NCBI RefSeq assembly: GCF_001668625.1
Contig: NZ_LZLJ01000049.1
Span: 1 to 64,000, forward strand
Source: Mycobacterium sp. 1274756.6
GTDB taxonomy: Bacteria > Actinomycetota > Actinomycetes > Mycobacteriales > Mycobacteriaceae
Reading direction: 5' to 3'
Length of the DNA: 64,000 nucleotides
Position numbers and translations under genes: made by a program. This document shows, one piece after another, positions 20,932 through 30,050 of the stretch; positions within the stretch are counted from its first letter, which is position 1, and each line of letters opens with the position of its first letter. The notes beneath the pieces were generated by a model. It had not been told where the DNA came from and did not search any database. It saw nothing but the letters and a program-made list of their open reading frames with translations.

Positions 20932-23106
20932 TCACCACCAGCCGGTGGCGGCGGCGAGTTGTCGGCCCAGCTCACCGGCCATGGTGCGCATGTAGGTGGC
21001 GGACAGGTGGTGGGAGTCGTGGTAGACCATCACGTTGCCCTCCACCGCCCGGCAGGTGTCGGCGCGGCAGACCGCGTTGGTCATGTCCAGCGGCTTGAGC
21101 ACCGGGAACCGGTCGACGAACTCCAGGGTCGGGTTGGTGTCGGCGAGCAGGTCGGAGCGGTCCCCGCCGCAGGAGACCGGGGTGCCGCCCTTGGCCAGAC
21201 AGTCGGCGGGCACCACCGCTTTGCCGTCGGAGACCAGCCACGGGGTGTCGCGCATCGCCAGCACCGGGATGTCGTGGTCCTGGAAGGTCTGCCAGATGCC
21301 GACGTAGGTGCCCGGCATCACGTCGCCGGGTTTGACGTTCCACGGCCGGGTGGAGGTGGTGAAGACGTAGTCGGGGCGGTCGGCGACGAGTTTGGCCATC
21401 GTGCGCTGCACCCAGTCGTGGCATTCCGGGTAGGCGGCGTTGGAGCCCATGATGCGCGGCAGCCGCTCGGTGGACAGCGGGCAGCCCATCTTCAGGTAGG
21501 TGACCACCTTGAAGTTGTACTGGCGGCCCAGGATGTCCAGCGCGGTGAGCCAGTGCTCGGCGTGCGAGCCGCCGGCCAGCGCGATGGTGCGCGTGGCGTC
21601 CTGGTCGCCGTAGCTGCAGTTGATGATCGCCGGGTTCTTGAAGTTGCTGATGCAGCCGTCGAGGGTGGAGGCGGGCAGATCCTTCTTGGCCTCCAGCACG
21701 GTGGGCCGCATCCGCAGTTTGGGCACCCGGACGTGGTTGAGCAGGGCGCGCGCCCCCGGATAGTCGCGGGCGCTGAGCCCGGCCAGTTCCTTGCCGCTGG
21801 AGCGCTGCACGGTCACGTGCTCGCGCCAGGTGAACGAGGTCGCGGTCAAGGTGACCCCCAGCAGCGCCACCGTCGAGCCCAGCACGATCGTCGGCCGGCG
21901 CATCCGGGTGCGCCACGGCACGGTGTGCACCGCCGGGGCGGCGGCGGTCTTGCGCACCCGCAGCGGCTCCTCGACGAAGCGCATGGTCAGGTAGGCCAGC
22001 ACCCCGGAGACCAGCAGCACCGCGGTGCCCTCCAGGAAGGTGGCGTGCCGGTGTCCGGTGTAGGCCAGCCAGAAGATCAGCAGCGGCCAGTGCCACAGGT
22101 ACAGCGAGTAGGCCATCGAGCCGAGGGTGAACAGCGGTTTGATCGACAGCATCCGGTTGGGCCAGGGCATCTTGCCGCCGGGGGTGGCGGACAGGTTCGC
22201 CCCGGCCAGGATGAACAGCACGGTCGCGCCCACCGGCACCAGCGCCCACGGCCCGGGGAACTCGTTGACCCCGTCGATGAGCGCGCCGCAGGACAGGATC
22301 GCCGCCAGCGCGGCGGTGGCCACCACGGTGCGCAGCCACATCGGCCAGCGGATGTAGCCGACCAGGGCGCCGGCCAGCGCGCCGAGCAGCAGCTCCCAGC
22401 CGCGGGCGAAGCTGTTGTAGTAGGCCAGCGCCGGGTTGTCCTGGTGGACGATGATCGCGTAGACGAACGAGGCGATGGTCAGCGCGGTGAGCAGCACCAC
22501 GAACACCGGCCGCAGCGCCCGCCCGAGCCGGCGGCGCAGCAGGTAGGCCAGCCCGAAGATCAGCAGCAGGAACGACAGGTAGAACTGGCCCTGCACCGAC
22601 ATCGACCAGATGTGCTGCAGCGGGCTGACCGCCTCACCGGCGCGCAGGTAGTCCGCGGCGGTGTTGGCCAGCTCCCAGTTCTGGTAGTAGCCGAGGCTGG
22701 CCAGGCTCTGGTTGGCGAACGCCTCCCAGCGGGTCTGCGGCTGGACCAGGATGGTCAGCACCGCGCCGGCAGCGAGCACCACGACCAGCGCGGGCAGCAG
22801 CCGGCGCACCAGCCGGGTGAGCTGGGGGCGCAGCGCCAGCGAGGCGGTCGGGTTCAGCGCGGCGCGCAGCAGTTTGCCGCCGAAGAAGAAGCCCGACAGC
22901 GCCAGGAACACGTCCACGCCGCCGGAGACCCGGCCGAACCAGACGTGGAACATCGCCACCAGCGCGATCGCGATGCCGCGCAGCCCGTCGAGGTCGTGGC
23001 GGTAGAACCCGGACGTCCGGCTGCCCATCTCGGGTGCGCGTGCGGCACCGCGAGCAGCGGTGATGCGGGGCGGGGCAGCAGGTATCGGCCGGGACAGGGT
23101 CAACAT
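20932..23106 (-). CDS. Membrane acyltransferase 3 with C-terminal SGNH domain
   Basis: The 724-residue protein has an N-terminal acyltransferase-3 domain (about 35-400) with roughly ten membrane helices and the entry motif RHDLDGLRGIAIALV, where the catalytic-type histidine and arginine region lies. A C-terminal extracytoplasmic SGNH-like domain (about 470-720) has AGGSHAEHW for the nucleophile block and YHDSHHLS for the Asp-His block. Such OafA-like fusions O-acetylate or otherwise acylate cell-surface polysaccharides or glycolipids. The match to Rv1565c (recalled) is along the full length. The acceptor is unknown. The start ATG 23106 is supported by the conserved N-terminal MLTLS segment. 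Confidence 0.9.
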   Translation of the reverse strand: MLTLSRPIPAAPPRITAARGAARAPEMGSRTSGFYRHDLDGLRGIAIALVAMFHVWFGRVSGGVDVFLALSGFFFGGKLLRAALNPTASLALRPQLTRLVRRLLPALVVVLAAGAVLTILVQPQTRWEAFANQSLASLGYYQNWELANTAADYLRAGEAVSPLQHIWSMSVQGQFYLSFLLLIFGLAYLLRRRLGRALRPVFVVLLTALTIASFVYAIIVHQDNPALAYYNSFARGWELLLGALAGALVGYIRWPMWLRTVVATAALAAILSCGALIDGVNEFPGPWALVPVGATVLFILAGANLSATPGGKMPWPNRMLSIKPLFTLGSMAYSLYLWHWPLLIFWLAYTGHRHATFLEGTAVLLVSGVLAYLTMRFVEEPLRVRKTAAAPAVHTVPWRTRMRRPTIVLGSTVALLGVTLTATSFTWREHVTVQRSSGKELAGLSARDYPGARALLNHVRVPKLRMRPTVLEAKKDLPASTLDGCISNFKNPAIINCSYGDQDATRTIALAGGSHAEHWLTALDILGRQYNFKVVTYLKMGCPLSTERLPRIMGSNAAYPECHDWVQRTMAKLVADRPDYVFTTSTRPWNVKPGDVMPGTYVGIWQTFQDHDIPVLAMRDTPWLVSDGKAVVPADCLAKGGTPVSCGGDRSDLLADTNPTLEFVDRFPVLKPLDMTNAVCRADTCRAVEGNVMVYHDSHHLSATYMRTMAGELGRQLAAATGWW

Positions 23107-23153
23107 GATCGATCAGACAATCTACCGAATCATGGCGCCCCGTCCCGCATCGT

Positions 23154-23190
23154 GCAGGCCCGCGGGGCAGGCCCGCGGCGCAGGCCCGCG
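23154..23190. repeat. Three tandem copies of a 13-bp GC-rich unit
   Basis: GCAGGCCCGCG recurs at 23154, 23167 and 23180 with an exact period of 13 bp, in the 94-bp gap between ripD and the acyltransferase gene. Each unit contains GGCCCGCGG-like self-complementary bases and could fold in RNA, perhaps limiting read-through from ripD. No function is shown. Confidence 0.7.
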
Positions 23191-23200
23191 CGGCCGGGGG

Positions 23201-23689
23201 TCAGGAATCGAGGATGCGCACCAGATACGGCGCCATCTCCGCGGCGCGCACCGGGGCGACGGTGACCGCCGAGGAGACCTCGAGCATCTGCTGGTTGCCC
23301 AGGTAGAGCGCGACACTCTGGGTGCCGTTGGGCCCGTAGAAGATGAGGTCGCCGCGTTGCGCCTGCGCGGGCAGCACCTTGCGGCCGACCTGGTACTGGG
23401 TGGCCGAGGAACGGGGCAGTTTGATGCCGGCGCCGGCGAACGCGTACTGGGTCAGCCCGGAGGCGTCGAAGCCGACCACGTTGAGGTAGCGGCCGACGCC
23501 GTGGGTGGGGCCGCCGACCCCGCCGCCGCCGTAGGAGAACGGCACGCCGCGCTGGGACAGCCCGCGGGCGATGACGTAGTCGATCATCGAGCCGTTGCCC
23601 GGCGCGGTGGCACCCGGCAGCGCCGACGCCACTCCGGGCGTGGCCACCGCCAGCATCAGGCCGATCAGGAGGGCGGTGAGGCGTTTCAT
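23201..23689 (-). CDS. ripD: RipD-like NlpC/P60 protein lacking catalytic residues
   Basis: The 162-residue exported protein has a signal peptide (about 1-23, ending VASA) and one NlpC/P60 domain. In active members the motif reads D-C-S-G and a later H-V-G/A; here they are FDASGL (Ala76) and QSVALYLG (Ser125). Both the cysteine nucleophile and the histidine are therefore missing. This matches M. tuberculosis RipD, described as a peptidoglycan-binding, non-hydrolytic member. It probably binds or modulates the cell wall. A longer in-frame start exists nine codons upstream, but ATG 23689 begins the signal peptide. Confidence 0.9.
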   Translation of the reverse strand: MKRLTALLIGLMLAVATPGVASALPGATAPGNGSMIDYVIARGLSQRGVPFSYGGGGVGGPTHGVGRYLNVVGFDASGLTQYAFAGAGIKLPRSSATQYQVGRKVLPAQAQRGDLIFYGPNGTQSVALYLGNQQMLEVSSAVTVAPVRAAEMAPYLVRILDS

Positions 23690-23839
23690 CGGTCGATCCG
23701 TTCTCTCAAACAACACACGTAACTACTGTCACTTCTACAACACCGGCGGGGCAGTGTGCCAGCGGTGCGGCGTTTTGTGCAGCAGAATTCGTCGTACCGT
23801 GACCCGACGGTGACGTCCCCCGCCCCGGGCGGGCTGCAC

Positions 23840-23845
23840 TACCCT
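23840..23845 (+). promoter_or_regulatory. Candidate -10 element for bioA
   Basis: TACCCT lies 8 nt before GTG 23854 and only 2 nt before the alternative GTG 23848. The spacing favours the second start and a leaderless transcript. No BioQ-type box is visible here, unlike at bioF and bioB. Confidence 0.5.
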
Positions 23846-23853
23846 CGGTGCAC

Positions 23854-25161
23854 GTGGCCGCGCCGCCCCCCGCCCTCACCCCCGCACAGATCAGCGCCCT
23901 CGACGCGGCGCACGTGTGGCACCCCTACAGCACCATCGGCGTCGCCGGGACCGACGCCCCGCTGGTGGCGGTGGCCGCCCGCGGCGCCTGGCTGACCCTG
24001 ATCCGCGACGGCGAGCCGGTGTCGGTGCTCGACGGCATGAGCTCGTGGTGGACCGCCGTGCACGGCCACGGCCACCCGGTGCTCGACGCCGCGCTCACCC
24101 GCCAGCTCGAGGTGATGAACCACGTCATGTTCGGCGGCCTCACCCACGAACCGGCCGCCCGGCTGGCCGGGCTGCTGGTCGAGATCACCCCGCCCGGACT
24201 GGACACCGTCTTCTTCTCCGACTCCGGCTCGGTGGCGGTGGAGGTCGCGGTGAAGATGGCGCTGCAGTACCAGCGGGCTCGCGGCCGGCCGGCCAAACAC
24301 CGGCTGATGACCTGGCGCGGCGGCTACCACGGCGACACCTTCACCCCGATGAGCATCTGCGACCCCGACGGCGGCATGCACTCGCTGTGGACCGACATCC
24401 TGGCCCGCCAGCTGTTCGCGCCCGCGGTGCCGGCCGGCTACGACCCCGACTACAGCGCCGCGTTCGAGGCCCAGCTCGCCGCGCACGCCGACGAGCTGGC
24501 CGCGGTGGTCGTCGAGCCGGTGGTGCAGGGCGCCGGCGGCATGCGCTTCCACGACCCGCGCTACCTGGCCGACCTGCGCGCGATCTGCGACCGCCACGAC
24601 GTGCTGCTGGTCTTCGACGAGATCGCCACCGGGTTCGGGCGCACCGGGGAGCTGTTCGCCGCCGACCACGCGCGGGTCAGGCCGGACATCATGTGCGTGG
24701 GCAAGGCGCTGACCGGCGGCTACCTGAGCATGGCCGCGACCCTGTGCAGCGCCGACATCGCCGCCACCATCAGCGCCGGGGAGGCCGGCGCGCTGATGCA
24801 CGGCCCGACCTTCATGGCCAACCCGCTGGCCTGCGCGGTCTCGGTGGCCAGCGTCGAGCTGCTGCTCGCCCGGGACTGGCGCGCCGAGGTGGCCGCCATC
24901 GGCGCCGGCCTGCGCGCCGCGCTGGCCCCGGCCGCGGCGCTGCCCGCGGTCGCCGACGTGCGGGTGCTCGGCGGCATCGGGGTGATCGAGACCCACGAGC
25001 CGGTCGACCTGCCCACCGCCACCGCCGCCGCCCTGGACGCCGGGGTGTGGCTGCGCCCGTTCCGCAACCTGGTCTACGCGATGCCGCCCTACGTCTGCAC
25101 CGCCGAGGAGATCGCCGCCATCGGTGCGGGCATGGTCGCGGCCGCCGGTGCACTAGCCTGA
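23854..25161 (+). CDS. bioA: DAPA aminotransferase (7,8-diaminononanoate synthase)
   Basis: BioA transfers an amino group from S-adenosylmethionine to KAPA, giving 7,8-diaminopelargonate in biotin synthesis. The 435-residue class III aminotransferase shows [21 protein letters not shown], the glycine-rich [11 protein letters not shown], the [11 protein letters not shown] aspartate motif and the PLP lysine in [10 protein letters not shown]. The GTG at 23854 is preferred over 23848 because it gives the N-terminus typical of mycobacterial BioA and sits 8 nt after TACCCT. The stop codon is the first three bases of the BioQ-type operator for bioF. Confidence 0.96.
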   Translation: MAAPPPALTPAQISALDAAHVWHPYSTIGVAGTDAPLVAVAARGAWLTLIRDGEPVSVLDGMSSWWTAVHGHGHPVLDAALTRQLEVMNHVMFGGLTHEPAARLAGLLVEITPPGLDTVFFSDSGSVAVEVAVKMALQYQRARGRPAKHRLMTWRGGYHGDTFTPMSICDPDGGMHSLWTDILARQLFAPAVPAGYDPDYSAAFEAQLAAHADELAAVVVEPVVQGAGGMRFHDPRYLADLRAICDRHDVLLVFDEIATGFGRTGELFAADHARVRPDIMCVGKALTGGYLSMAATLCSADIAATISAGEAGALMHGPTFMANPLACAVSVASVELLLARDWRAEVAAIGAGLRAALAPAAALPAVADVRVLGGIGVIETHEPVDLPTATAAALDAGVWLRPFRNLVYAMPPYVCTAEEIAAIGAGMVAAAGALA

Positions 25162-25171
25162 ACGGTGTTCA
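25154..25171 (+). promoter_or_regulatory. BioQ-type operator on the bioF promoter
   Basis: TGAACGGTGTTCA (25159-25171) is a perfect inverted repeat with a 3-nt centre. A -10-like TAGCCT (25154-25159) ends on the first base of the box. The whole element lies across the bioA stop codon and the short bioA-bioF gap. It is the exact reverse complement of the box in front of bioB. BioQ boxes of this TGAAC-N3-GTTCA form are established in mycobacteria; binding here is inferred. Confidence 0.82.
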
Positions 25172-25196
25172 AGCGGCACCGGCGGAGGAGCATCGG

Positions 25197-26345
25197 GTGA
25201 GGAGCACGGGGGTGTCCCCGCTGGCCTGGCTGGCCGAGGTGGCCCGGGCGCGCCGCGCCGCCGGGCTGCGCCGCACCCTGCGCGCCCGCCCCCCGGCGCC
25301 CACCGGGCTGGACCTGGCCTCCAACGACTACCTGGGCCTGGCCACCCATCCCGCCGTCGTCGACGCCGGGGTGGCGGCGCTGCGCACCTGGGGCGCCGGG
25401 GCCGGCGGGTCACGGCTGGTCACCGGCACCACCGAGCTGCACGAGGACTTCGAACGCCGGCTCGCCGGTTTCGTCGGCGCCCCCGCCGCGCTGGTGTTCT
25501 CCTCCGGCTACGCCGCCAACCTGGGCGCGGTGGTGGCGCTGTCCGGGCCGGGGACGCTGCTGGTCTCCGACGCCGCCTGCCATGCCTCGCTGGTGGACGC
25601 CTGCCGGCTGTCCCGGGCGCGGGTGGCGGTCACCCCGCATCGCGACGTCGACACGGTCGCCGCCGCCCTGGCCGCCCGCACCGAGGAGCGCGCGGTGGTC
25701 ATCACCGAGTCGGTGTTCTCCGCCGACGGGGCGCTGGCCCCGCTGCCCGAGCTGCACGCGGTGTGCCGCAGGCACGGGGCGCTGCTCATCGTCGACGAGG
25801 CGCACGGACTGGGGGTGCGCGGCCCCGGCGGGCGCGGCCTGCTCGCCGAGGTGGGCCTGGCCGACGCCCCCGACGTGGTCATCACCGCCACCCTGTCCAA
25901 GGCGCTGGGCAGCCAGGGCGGGGCGGTGCTGGGTCCGGTCGCGGTGCGCGAGCACCTCATCGACGCCGCCCGCAGCTTCATCTTCGACACCGCGCTGGCG
26001 CCCGCGGCGGTCGGTGCGGCCGACGCCGCGCTGGCGCAGCTGATCGCCCGGCCCGACCTGCCCGCCGCGGTGCTGCGCAACGCCGGACTGCTGGCCGGCT
26101 ACTGCGCGGTGCCCGACCCGCCGGACGCCGCGGTGGTGTCGGTGATCCTCGGCGACCCCGAGGTGGCGGTGGCGGCCGCGGCCGCCTGCCGGGACGCCGG
26201 GGTGCGGGTGGGCTGCTTCCGCCCGCCCACCGTGCCGGCGGGCACCTCCCGGCTGCGGCTGACCGCCCGCGCCTCCCTCACCGACGCCGACCTCGAGCTG
26301 GCCCGCCGGGTGCTCACCGACGTGCTGGCCGGTGCCCGCCGGTGA
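25197..26345 (+). CDS. bioF: 8-amino-7-oxononanoate synthase (KAPA synthase)
   Basis: BioF condenses alanine with pimeloyl-CoA or pimeloyl-ACP to give KAPA. The 382-residue alpha-oxoamine synthase has [12 protein letters not shown], the SGYAANLG segment, [11 protein letters not shown], the [10 protein letters not shown] aspartate motif and the PLP lysine in [13 protein letters not shown]. Start GTG 25197 is set by GGAGGAG six nt upstream, so unlike bioA this is a leadered transcript with the BioQ box in its 5' end. It overlaps bioD by GTGA. Confidence 0.95.
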   Translation: MRSTGVSPLAWLAEVARARRAAGLRRTLRARPPAPTGLDLASNDYLGLATHPAVVDAGVAALRTWGAGAGGSRLVTGTTELHEDFERRLAGFVGAPAALVFSSGYAANLGAVVALSGPGTLLVSDAACHASLVDACRLSRARVAVTPHRDVDTVAAALAARTEERAVVITESVFSADGALAPLPELHAVCRRHGALLIVDEAHGLGVRGPGGRGLLAEVGLADAPDVVITATLSKALGSQGGAVLGPVAVREHLIDAARSFIFDTALAPAAVGAADAALAQLIARPDLPAAVLRNAGLLAGYCAVPDPPDAAVVSVILGDPEVAVAAAAACRDAGVRVGCFRPPTVPAGTSRLRLTARASLTDADLELARRVLTDVLAGARR

Positions 26346-27022
26346 GCCTGTTGTTCGTCACCGGCACCAACACCGGGGTCGGCAAGACGGTGGCCACCGC
26401 GGCGCTGGCCTGCCACGCCCGGCTGGCCGGCCTCGACGTGGCGGTGGCCAAGCCGGTGCAGACCGGCACCGCAGCCGGTGACGACGACCTGGCCGAGATC
26501 GCCCGGCTGGCCGGCGTCACCGCCCTGGCCGGACTGGCCCGCTACCCACGCCCGCTGGCTCCCGCCGCCGCGGCGGCGCTGGCCGGCGCCGCGCTGCCGT
26601 CCCGCGCGGCGGTGGGGGAGTTCCTCACCGCCCTCGACCGGCCCGGGCGGCTGACCCTGGTCGAGGGCGCCGGCGGGCTGCTGGTCGAACTCGCCGCCGG
26701 CGGGGTCACCCTCCGGGAGCTGGCCGCCGATCTCGGCGCGCCGGTGCTGGTGGTCACCGGCCCCGAGCTGGGCACCCTCAACCACACCGCCCTGACCCTG
26801 GAAGCCCTTGCCGCCCATAATATTTCGTGTGCGGGTCTGGTGCTGGGCAGCTGGCCGGCGCAGCCGGACACGGTGGCCGCGGGCAACCGGGAGGTGCTGG
26901 CCGGCTACGCGCCACTGCGCGCGGTGCTGCCCGCCGGGGCCGGCCGGCTGGCGCCCGCCGCGTTCGCCGCCCTCAGCGCGGACGCGTTCGATCCGGCGTG
27001 GCCGGCCGGGCTGGTGGGCTAG
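26342..27022 (+). CDS. bioD: Dethiobiotin synthetase
   Basis: BioD closes the ureido ring of dethiobiotin from DAPA, CO2 and ATP. The 226-residue protein has the P-loop [12 protein letters not shown] at residues 5-16, AKPVQTG and [11 protein letters not shown], all conserved in the family. It starts inside the bioF stop (GTGA) and should be made in step with BioF under BioQ control. Confidence 0.95.
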   Translation: MSLLFVTGTNTGVGKTVATAALACHARLAGLDVAVAKPVQTGTAAGDDDLAEIARLAGVTALAGLARYPRPLAPAAAAALAGAALPSRAAVGEFLTALDRPGRLTLVEGAGGLLVELAAGGVTLRELAADLGAPVLVVTGPELGTLNHTALTLEALAAHNISCAGLVLGSWPAQPDTVAAGNREVLAGYAPLRAVLPAGAGRLAPAAFAALSADAFDPAWPAGLVG

Positions 27023-27025
27023 CCG

Positions 27026-27532
27026 GTGGCGCACTCGGTCGAGCTGCTCTTCGACCCGGCGACCGAGACGCGGCTGCGGCGGATCTGGGCGGCGCTGCGC
27101 GAGGCCGGGCTGGCCGCCCCGCCGGCGTCGGCGCGCCCGCACGTCACCCTCACCGTCGCCGAGCGCATCGACCCGGGCGTCGACGCGGCCCTGGGCGAGG
27201 TGGCGGCGCGGCTGCCGCTGCCCGCCCGGGTCGGGGCGCCGGTGCTGTTCGGCCGGGACCGGCTGGTGCTGGTCCGGCTGATCGTGCCCAGCGCCGAACT
27301 GCTCGCCGTGCACGCCGCGGTGGACCGGGTGGCCGGCCCGTTTTCGCGGCCCGCGCCGATGCCCACCGCCGCACCCGGGCGCTGGACCGCCCACACCACG
27401 CTGGCGCGGCGGGTCCGCCCCGATCAGCTGGCCGCCGCGGTGCCGATCGCGGCCCGGCCGGCCGAGCTGGCCGGCACGTTCACCGGGCTACGCCGCTGGG
27501 ACGGCGACCGGCGCGTCGAGCACCCGCTCTAG
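27026..27532 (+). CDS. 2'-5' RNA ligase/2H phosphoesterase family protein
   Basis: The 168-residue protein has the two His-x-Thr/Ser-x motifs of the 2H phosphoesterase superfamily: HVTLTV (around residue 39) and HTTLAR (around residue 122). Family members act on 2'-5' RNA links or cyclic phosphodiesters. The substrate is unknown. GTG 27026 begins three bases after the bioD stop, so it may ride on the bioFD transcript. It shares a CTAG stop with bioQ. Confidence 0.82.
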   Translation: MAHSVELLFDPATETRLRRIWAALREAGLAAPPASARPHVTLTVAERIDPGVDAALGEVAARLPLPARVGAPVLFGRDRLVLVRLIVPSAELLAVHAAVDRVAGPFSRPAPMPTAAPGRWTAHTTLARRVRPDQLAAAVPIAARPAELAGTFTGLRRWDGDRRVEHPL

Positions 27533-28125
27533 CCGACCGGCACCCGCTGGTGGGCGGCCAGCCCGTCGATCACCAGGTTCAGCCCGAACGCGAACTGCCG
27601 GTCGGGGTCGGCGGCCGGGGCGGCCTGCGCGGACAGCGCCGACCCGGCGGCGTCCCACTGCCTGCGGGACTGCTCGTCGACGGTGAAGCCGAGCACGTAG
27701 TACAAGACGGTGCGGGCGGCCAACTCGGCGTGCCCGGGGCCGAACCCGGCCTCGGCGGCCGCGCCCGCCAGCCGGGCCACCACCTCGTCGAGCGTGGCGG
27801 ACTGCCCGGCGGCGTGGCTGGCGGCCACCAGTTCGGCGCCGTCGGTGTGCGACAGCAGCGCGTCGCGCAGCCGCAGGCACAGCCCCTCGATCCGCTCCCG
27901 CCAGCCGGGCGCGGCGCCGGCCGCGCGCACCGGGGCCAGCAGCCGGTCGGCGACCGCGCCGAGCAGCTCCTGCTTGTTGGCGAAGTGCCAATACAGCGCG
28001 CCCGGAGTCAGCTCCAGGTCGCGGGCCAGCCGGCGCATGGTCAGGTCGGCGATGCCGTAGCGGTCCAGCAGCCCGGCGGCCGCGGCGACGATCTCCGCGC
28101 GGGGGTCACGTTTGTGCGGTGGCAC
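27529..28125 (-). CDS. bioQ: TetR-family biotin regulator BioQ
   Basis: The 198-residue protein has an N-terminal TetR helix-turn-helix (about 10-55, with LTMRRLARDLELTPGALYWHF) and a C-terminal ligand/dimer domain. It lies between bioD and bioB and diverges from bioB across a perfect TGAAC-N3-GTTCA palindrome, as does BioQ in M. smegmatis and corynebacteria (established knowledge). It probably represses bioF-bioD, bioB and itself when biotin is ample. GTG 28125 is 6 nt after a minus-strand TAGGGT, so the mRNA is probably leaderless. The effector is not visible in the sequence. Confidence 0.9.
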   Translation of the reverse strand: MPPHKRDPRAEIVAAAAGLLDRYGIADLTMRRLARDLELTPGALYWHFANKQELLGAVADRLLAPVRAAGAAPGWRERIEGLCLRLRDALLSHTDGAELVAASHAAGQSATLDEVVARLAGAAAEAGFGPGHAELAARTVLYYVLGFTVDEQSRRQWDAAGSALSAQAAPAADPDRQFAFGLNLVIDGLAAHQRVPVG

Positions 28126-28130
28126 ATCGC

Positions 28131-28153
28131 TACCCTAACCTGAACACCGTTCA
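28131..28153. promoter_or_regulatory. BioQ-type operator between bioQ and bioB
   Basis: The perfect palindrome TGAACACCGTTCA (28141-28153) starts on the last T of a plus-strand -10-like TAACCT (28136-28141) for bioB. On the minus strand TAGGGT (28137-28132) lies 6 nt before the bioQ GTG. One bound dimer could therefore block both divergent promoters. The same hexamer-box phasing is seen at bioF. Confidence 0.85.
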
Positions 28154-28179
28154 AGTCGAGCACGATCAAGGGAGCACGG

Positions 28180-29196
28180 GTGACGCAGGCGGCAATGGAC
28201 AACTCCGACATCCTGGCGGTGGCCCGCGAGCAGGTGCTCGACCGCGGCGAGGGCCTGAACAAGGACCAGGTGCTCGCGGTGCTGGAACTGCCCGAGGACC
28301 GGCTCGACGAACTGCTGGAGCTGGCCCACGAGGTCCGGATGCGCTGGTGCGGCCCGGAGGTCGACGTCGAGGGCATCATCAGCCTCAAAACCGGCGGCTG
28401 CCCCGAGGACTGCCACTTCTGCTCGCAGTCGGGGCTGTTCGCCTCCCCGGTGCGCAGCGCCTGGCTGGACATCGACAACCTGGTGGAGTCGGCCAAGCAG
28501 ACCGCCAAGAGCGGCGCCACCGAGTTCTGCATCGTGGCCGCGGTGCGCGGCCCCGACGAGCGGCTGATGGCCCAGCTGGCCGCCGGCATCGAGGCGATCC
28601 GCAGCGAGGTCGACATCCAGATCGCCGCGTCGCTGGGCATGCTCACCCAGGACCAGGTGGACCGGCTCGCCGAGATGGGCGTGCACCGCTACAACCACAA
28701 CCTGGAGACCGCCCGGTCGCACTTCCCCAACGTGGTCACCACCCACACCTGGGAGGAGCGCTGGCAGACCCTGTCGATGGTGCGCGACGCCGGCATCGAG
28801 GTGTGCTGCGGCGGCATCCTGGGCATGGGCGAGACCCTCGAGCAGCGCGCCGAGTTCGCCGTCGAGCTCGCCGAGCTGGCCCCTGACGAGGTGCCGCTGA
28901 ACTTCCTCAACCCGCGGCCGGGCACCCCGCTGGCCGACGTCGACCTGGTCCCGGTGCCCGAGGCGCTCGCCGCGATCGCCGCGTTCCGGCTGGCGCTGCC
29001 GCGCACCATGCTGCGGTTCAGCGGCGGCCGCGAGATCACCCTGGGCGACCTGGGCGCCAAGCGCGGCCTGCTCGGCGGCATCAACGCGGTGATCGTCGGC
29101 AACTACCTGACCACCCTGGGCCGCTCCATCGACGACGACCTGGACATGCTCGACGAGCTGCAGATGCCGCTCAAGGCGTTCAACGCCAGCCTGTGA
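28180..29196 (+). CDS. bioB: Biotin synthase (radical SAM)
   Basis: BioB inserts sulfur into dethiobiotin using a 4Fe-4S radical SAM cluster and a sacrificial second cluster. In this 338-residue protein the CxxxCxxC motif is CPEDCHFC, preceded by LKTGG. Later family segments are [15 protein letters not shown] and [11 protein letters not shown]. The GTG start is preceded by AAGGGAG. Directly downstream lies bsaP, reported to be needed by mycobacterial BioB. Confidence 0.97.
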   Translation: MTQAAMDNSDILAVAREQVLDRGEGLNKDQVLAVLELPEDRLDELLELAHEVRMRWCGPEVDVEGIISLKTGGCPEDCHFCSQSGLFASPVRSAWLDIDNLVESAKQTAKSGATEFCIVAAVRGPDERLMAQLAAGIEAIRSEVDIQIAASLGMLTQDQVDRLAEMGVHRYNHNLETARSHFPNVVTTHTWEERWQTLSMVRDAGIEVCCGGILGMGETLEQRAEFAVELAELAPDEVPLNFLNPRPGTPLADVDLVPVPEALAAIAAFRLALPRTMLRFSGGREITLGDLGAKRGLLGGINAVIVGNYLTTLGRSIDDDLDMLDELQMPLKAFNASL

Positions 29197-29202
29197 TGCA
29201 CC

Positions 29203-29433
29203 GTGATGCTCGCTGAGCTGCCCGCCCCGGTCGGCGCCGGGGTCTACAACGTCTACACCGGCGGCCCGGCGGGATCGGCGCTGCCCACCGCCGCCCAACT
29301 GGGGCTGGAGCCGCCGCGGTACTGCGCCGAGTGCGGCCGGCGGATGGTCGTGCAGATCCGCCCGGACGGCTGGCGGGCACGCTGCGCGCGGCACGGCGAG
29401 GTCGACTCCACCGAGCTGGACCCGCACCGGTGA
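29203..29433 (+). CDS. bsaP: Biotin synthase auxiliary protein BsaP (Rv1590-like)
   Basis: The 76-residue protein begins seven bases after bioB and has three conserved-looking cysteines: YCAECGRRM and ARCARHGEV. Mycobacterial BioB is reported to require the small auxiliary protein BsaP, encoded next to bioB (Rv1590 in M. tuberculosis, recalled), to protect or recharge its iron-sulfur cluster. Length, position and cysteine pattern fit. GTG 29203 or ATG 29206 may be used; both are adjacent codons. The stop overlaps the next gene (GTGA). Confidence 0.85.
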   Translation: MMLAELPAPVGAGVYNVYTGGPAGSALPTAAQLGLEPPRYCAECGRRMVVQIRPDGWRARCARHGEVDSTELDPHR

Positions 29434-30050
29434 CCGCGCCGCCGCGCATCCCGCGGGCCCGGGCGCTGGCCATCGTGGTCGGCGCGCTGGCCGCGGCCGG
29501 GGTGGCGGTCGGCGGGCTGTGGGCCTGGCTGGCCCCGCCGGTGCACGGCGTGGTGGCGTTGGCCCGCAGCGGGGAGCGCATCCACGCCTACCTGGGCAAC
29601 GAGCACGACCATTTCTTTGACGCGGCGTTCCTGATGCTCGGCATGCTGGTCGTGGTCGCGGTGGTGGCGGCCAGCGCGGTGTGGCAGTGGCGGGCGCATC
29701 GCGGCCCGGCCATGGTGGTGGCGTTCTCCCTCGGCACGATCAGCGCCGCGGTGCTGGCCACCGTCGTCGGGGAGGTGCTGGTCGCGCTGCGCTACGGCAC
29801 CGTCGACGTCGCCGCCGCGCCGGTGACCCCCGACGACCGGATCTGGTATTTCGCCCAGGCGCCCGGGGCGTTCTTCGGGCCGCTGCCGCTGCAGGTGGCG
29901 ACGACGCTGCTGCTGCCGGCGGCGGCCGGCGCGCTGGCCTACGCGGTCGGGGTGGTCGCCGCGGTGCGCGACGACCTGGACGCCTACCCGCCGGAGCCGG
30001 TCACAGCGGCCGCCGGCGAACCAGCCGCCCGGTCAGCAGCTGTGCGCTGA
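29430..30050 (+). CDS. DUF2567 membrane protein (Rv1591-like)
   Basis: The 206-residue protein has about four hydrophobic helices (around 10-32, 63-83, 90-112 and 150-175) and an extracytoplasmic segment between the last two. It is the conserved Rv1591-type protein that follows bioB-bsaP in mycobacteria. No catalytic motif is visible and the function is unknown. The start overlaps the bsaP stop; the 3' end overlaps the convergent lipase gene by 50 bp. Confidence 0.8.
   Translation: MTAPPRIPRARALAIVVGALAAAGVAVGGLWAWLAPPVHGVVALARSGERIHAYLGNEHDHFFDAAFLMLGMLVVVAVVAASAVWQWRAHRGPAMVVAFSLGTISAAVLATVVGEVLVALRYGTVDVAAAPVTPDDRIWYFAQAPGAFFGPLPLQVATTLLLPAAAGALAYAVGVVAAVRDDLDAYPPEPVTAAAGEPAARSAAVR

Noticed and set aside
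23690..23853. A c-di-AMP (ydaO-type) riboswitch before ripD, as found before some cell-wall hydrolase genes
   Set aside because: The gap is shared with bioA and too short, and I cannot find the conserved motifs of that riboswitch class.
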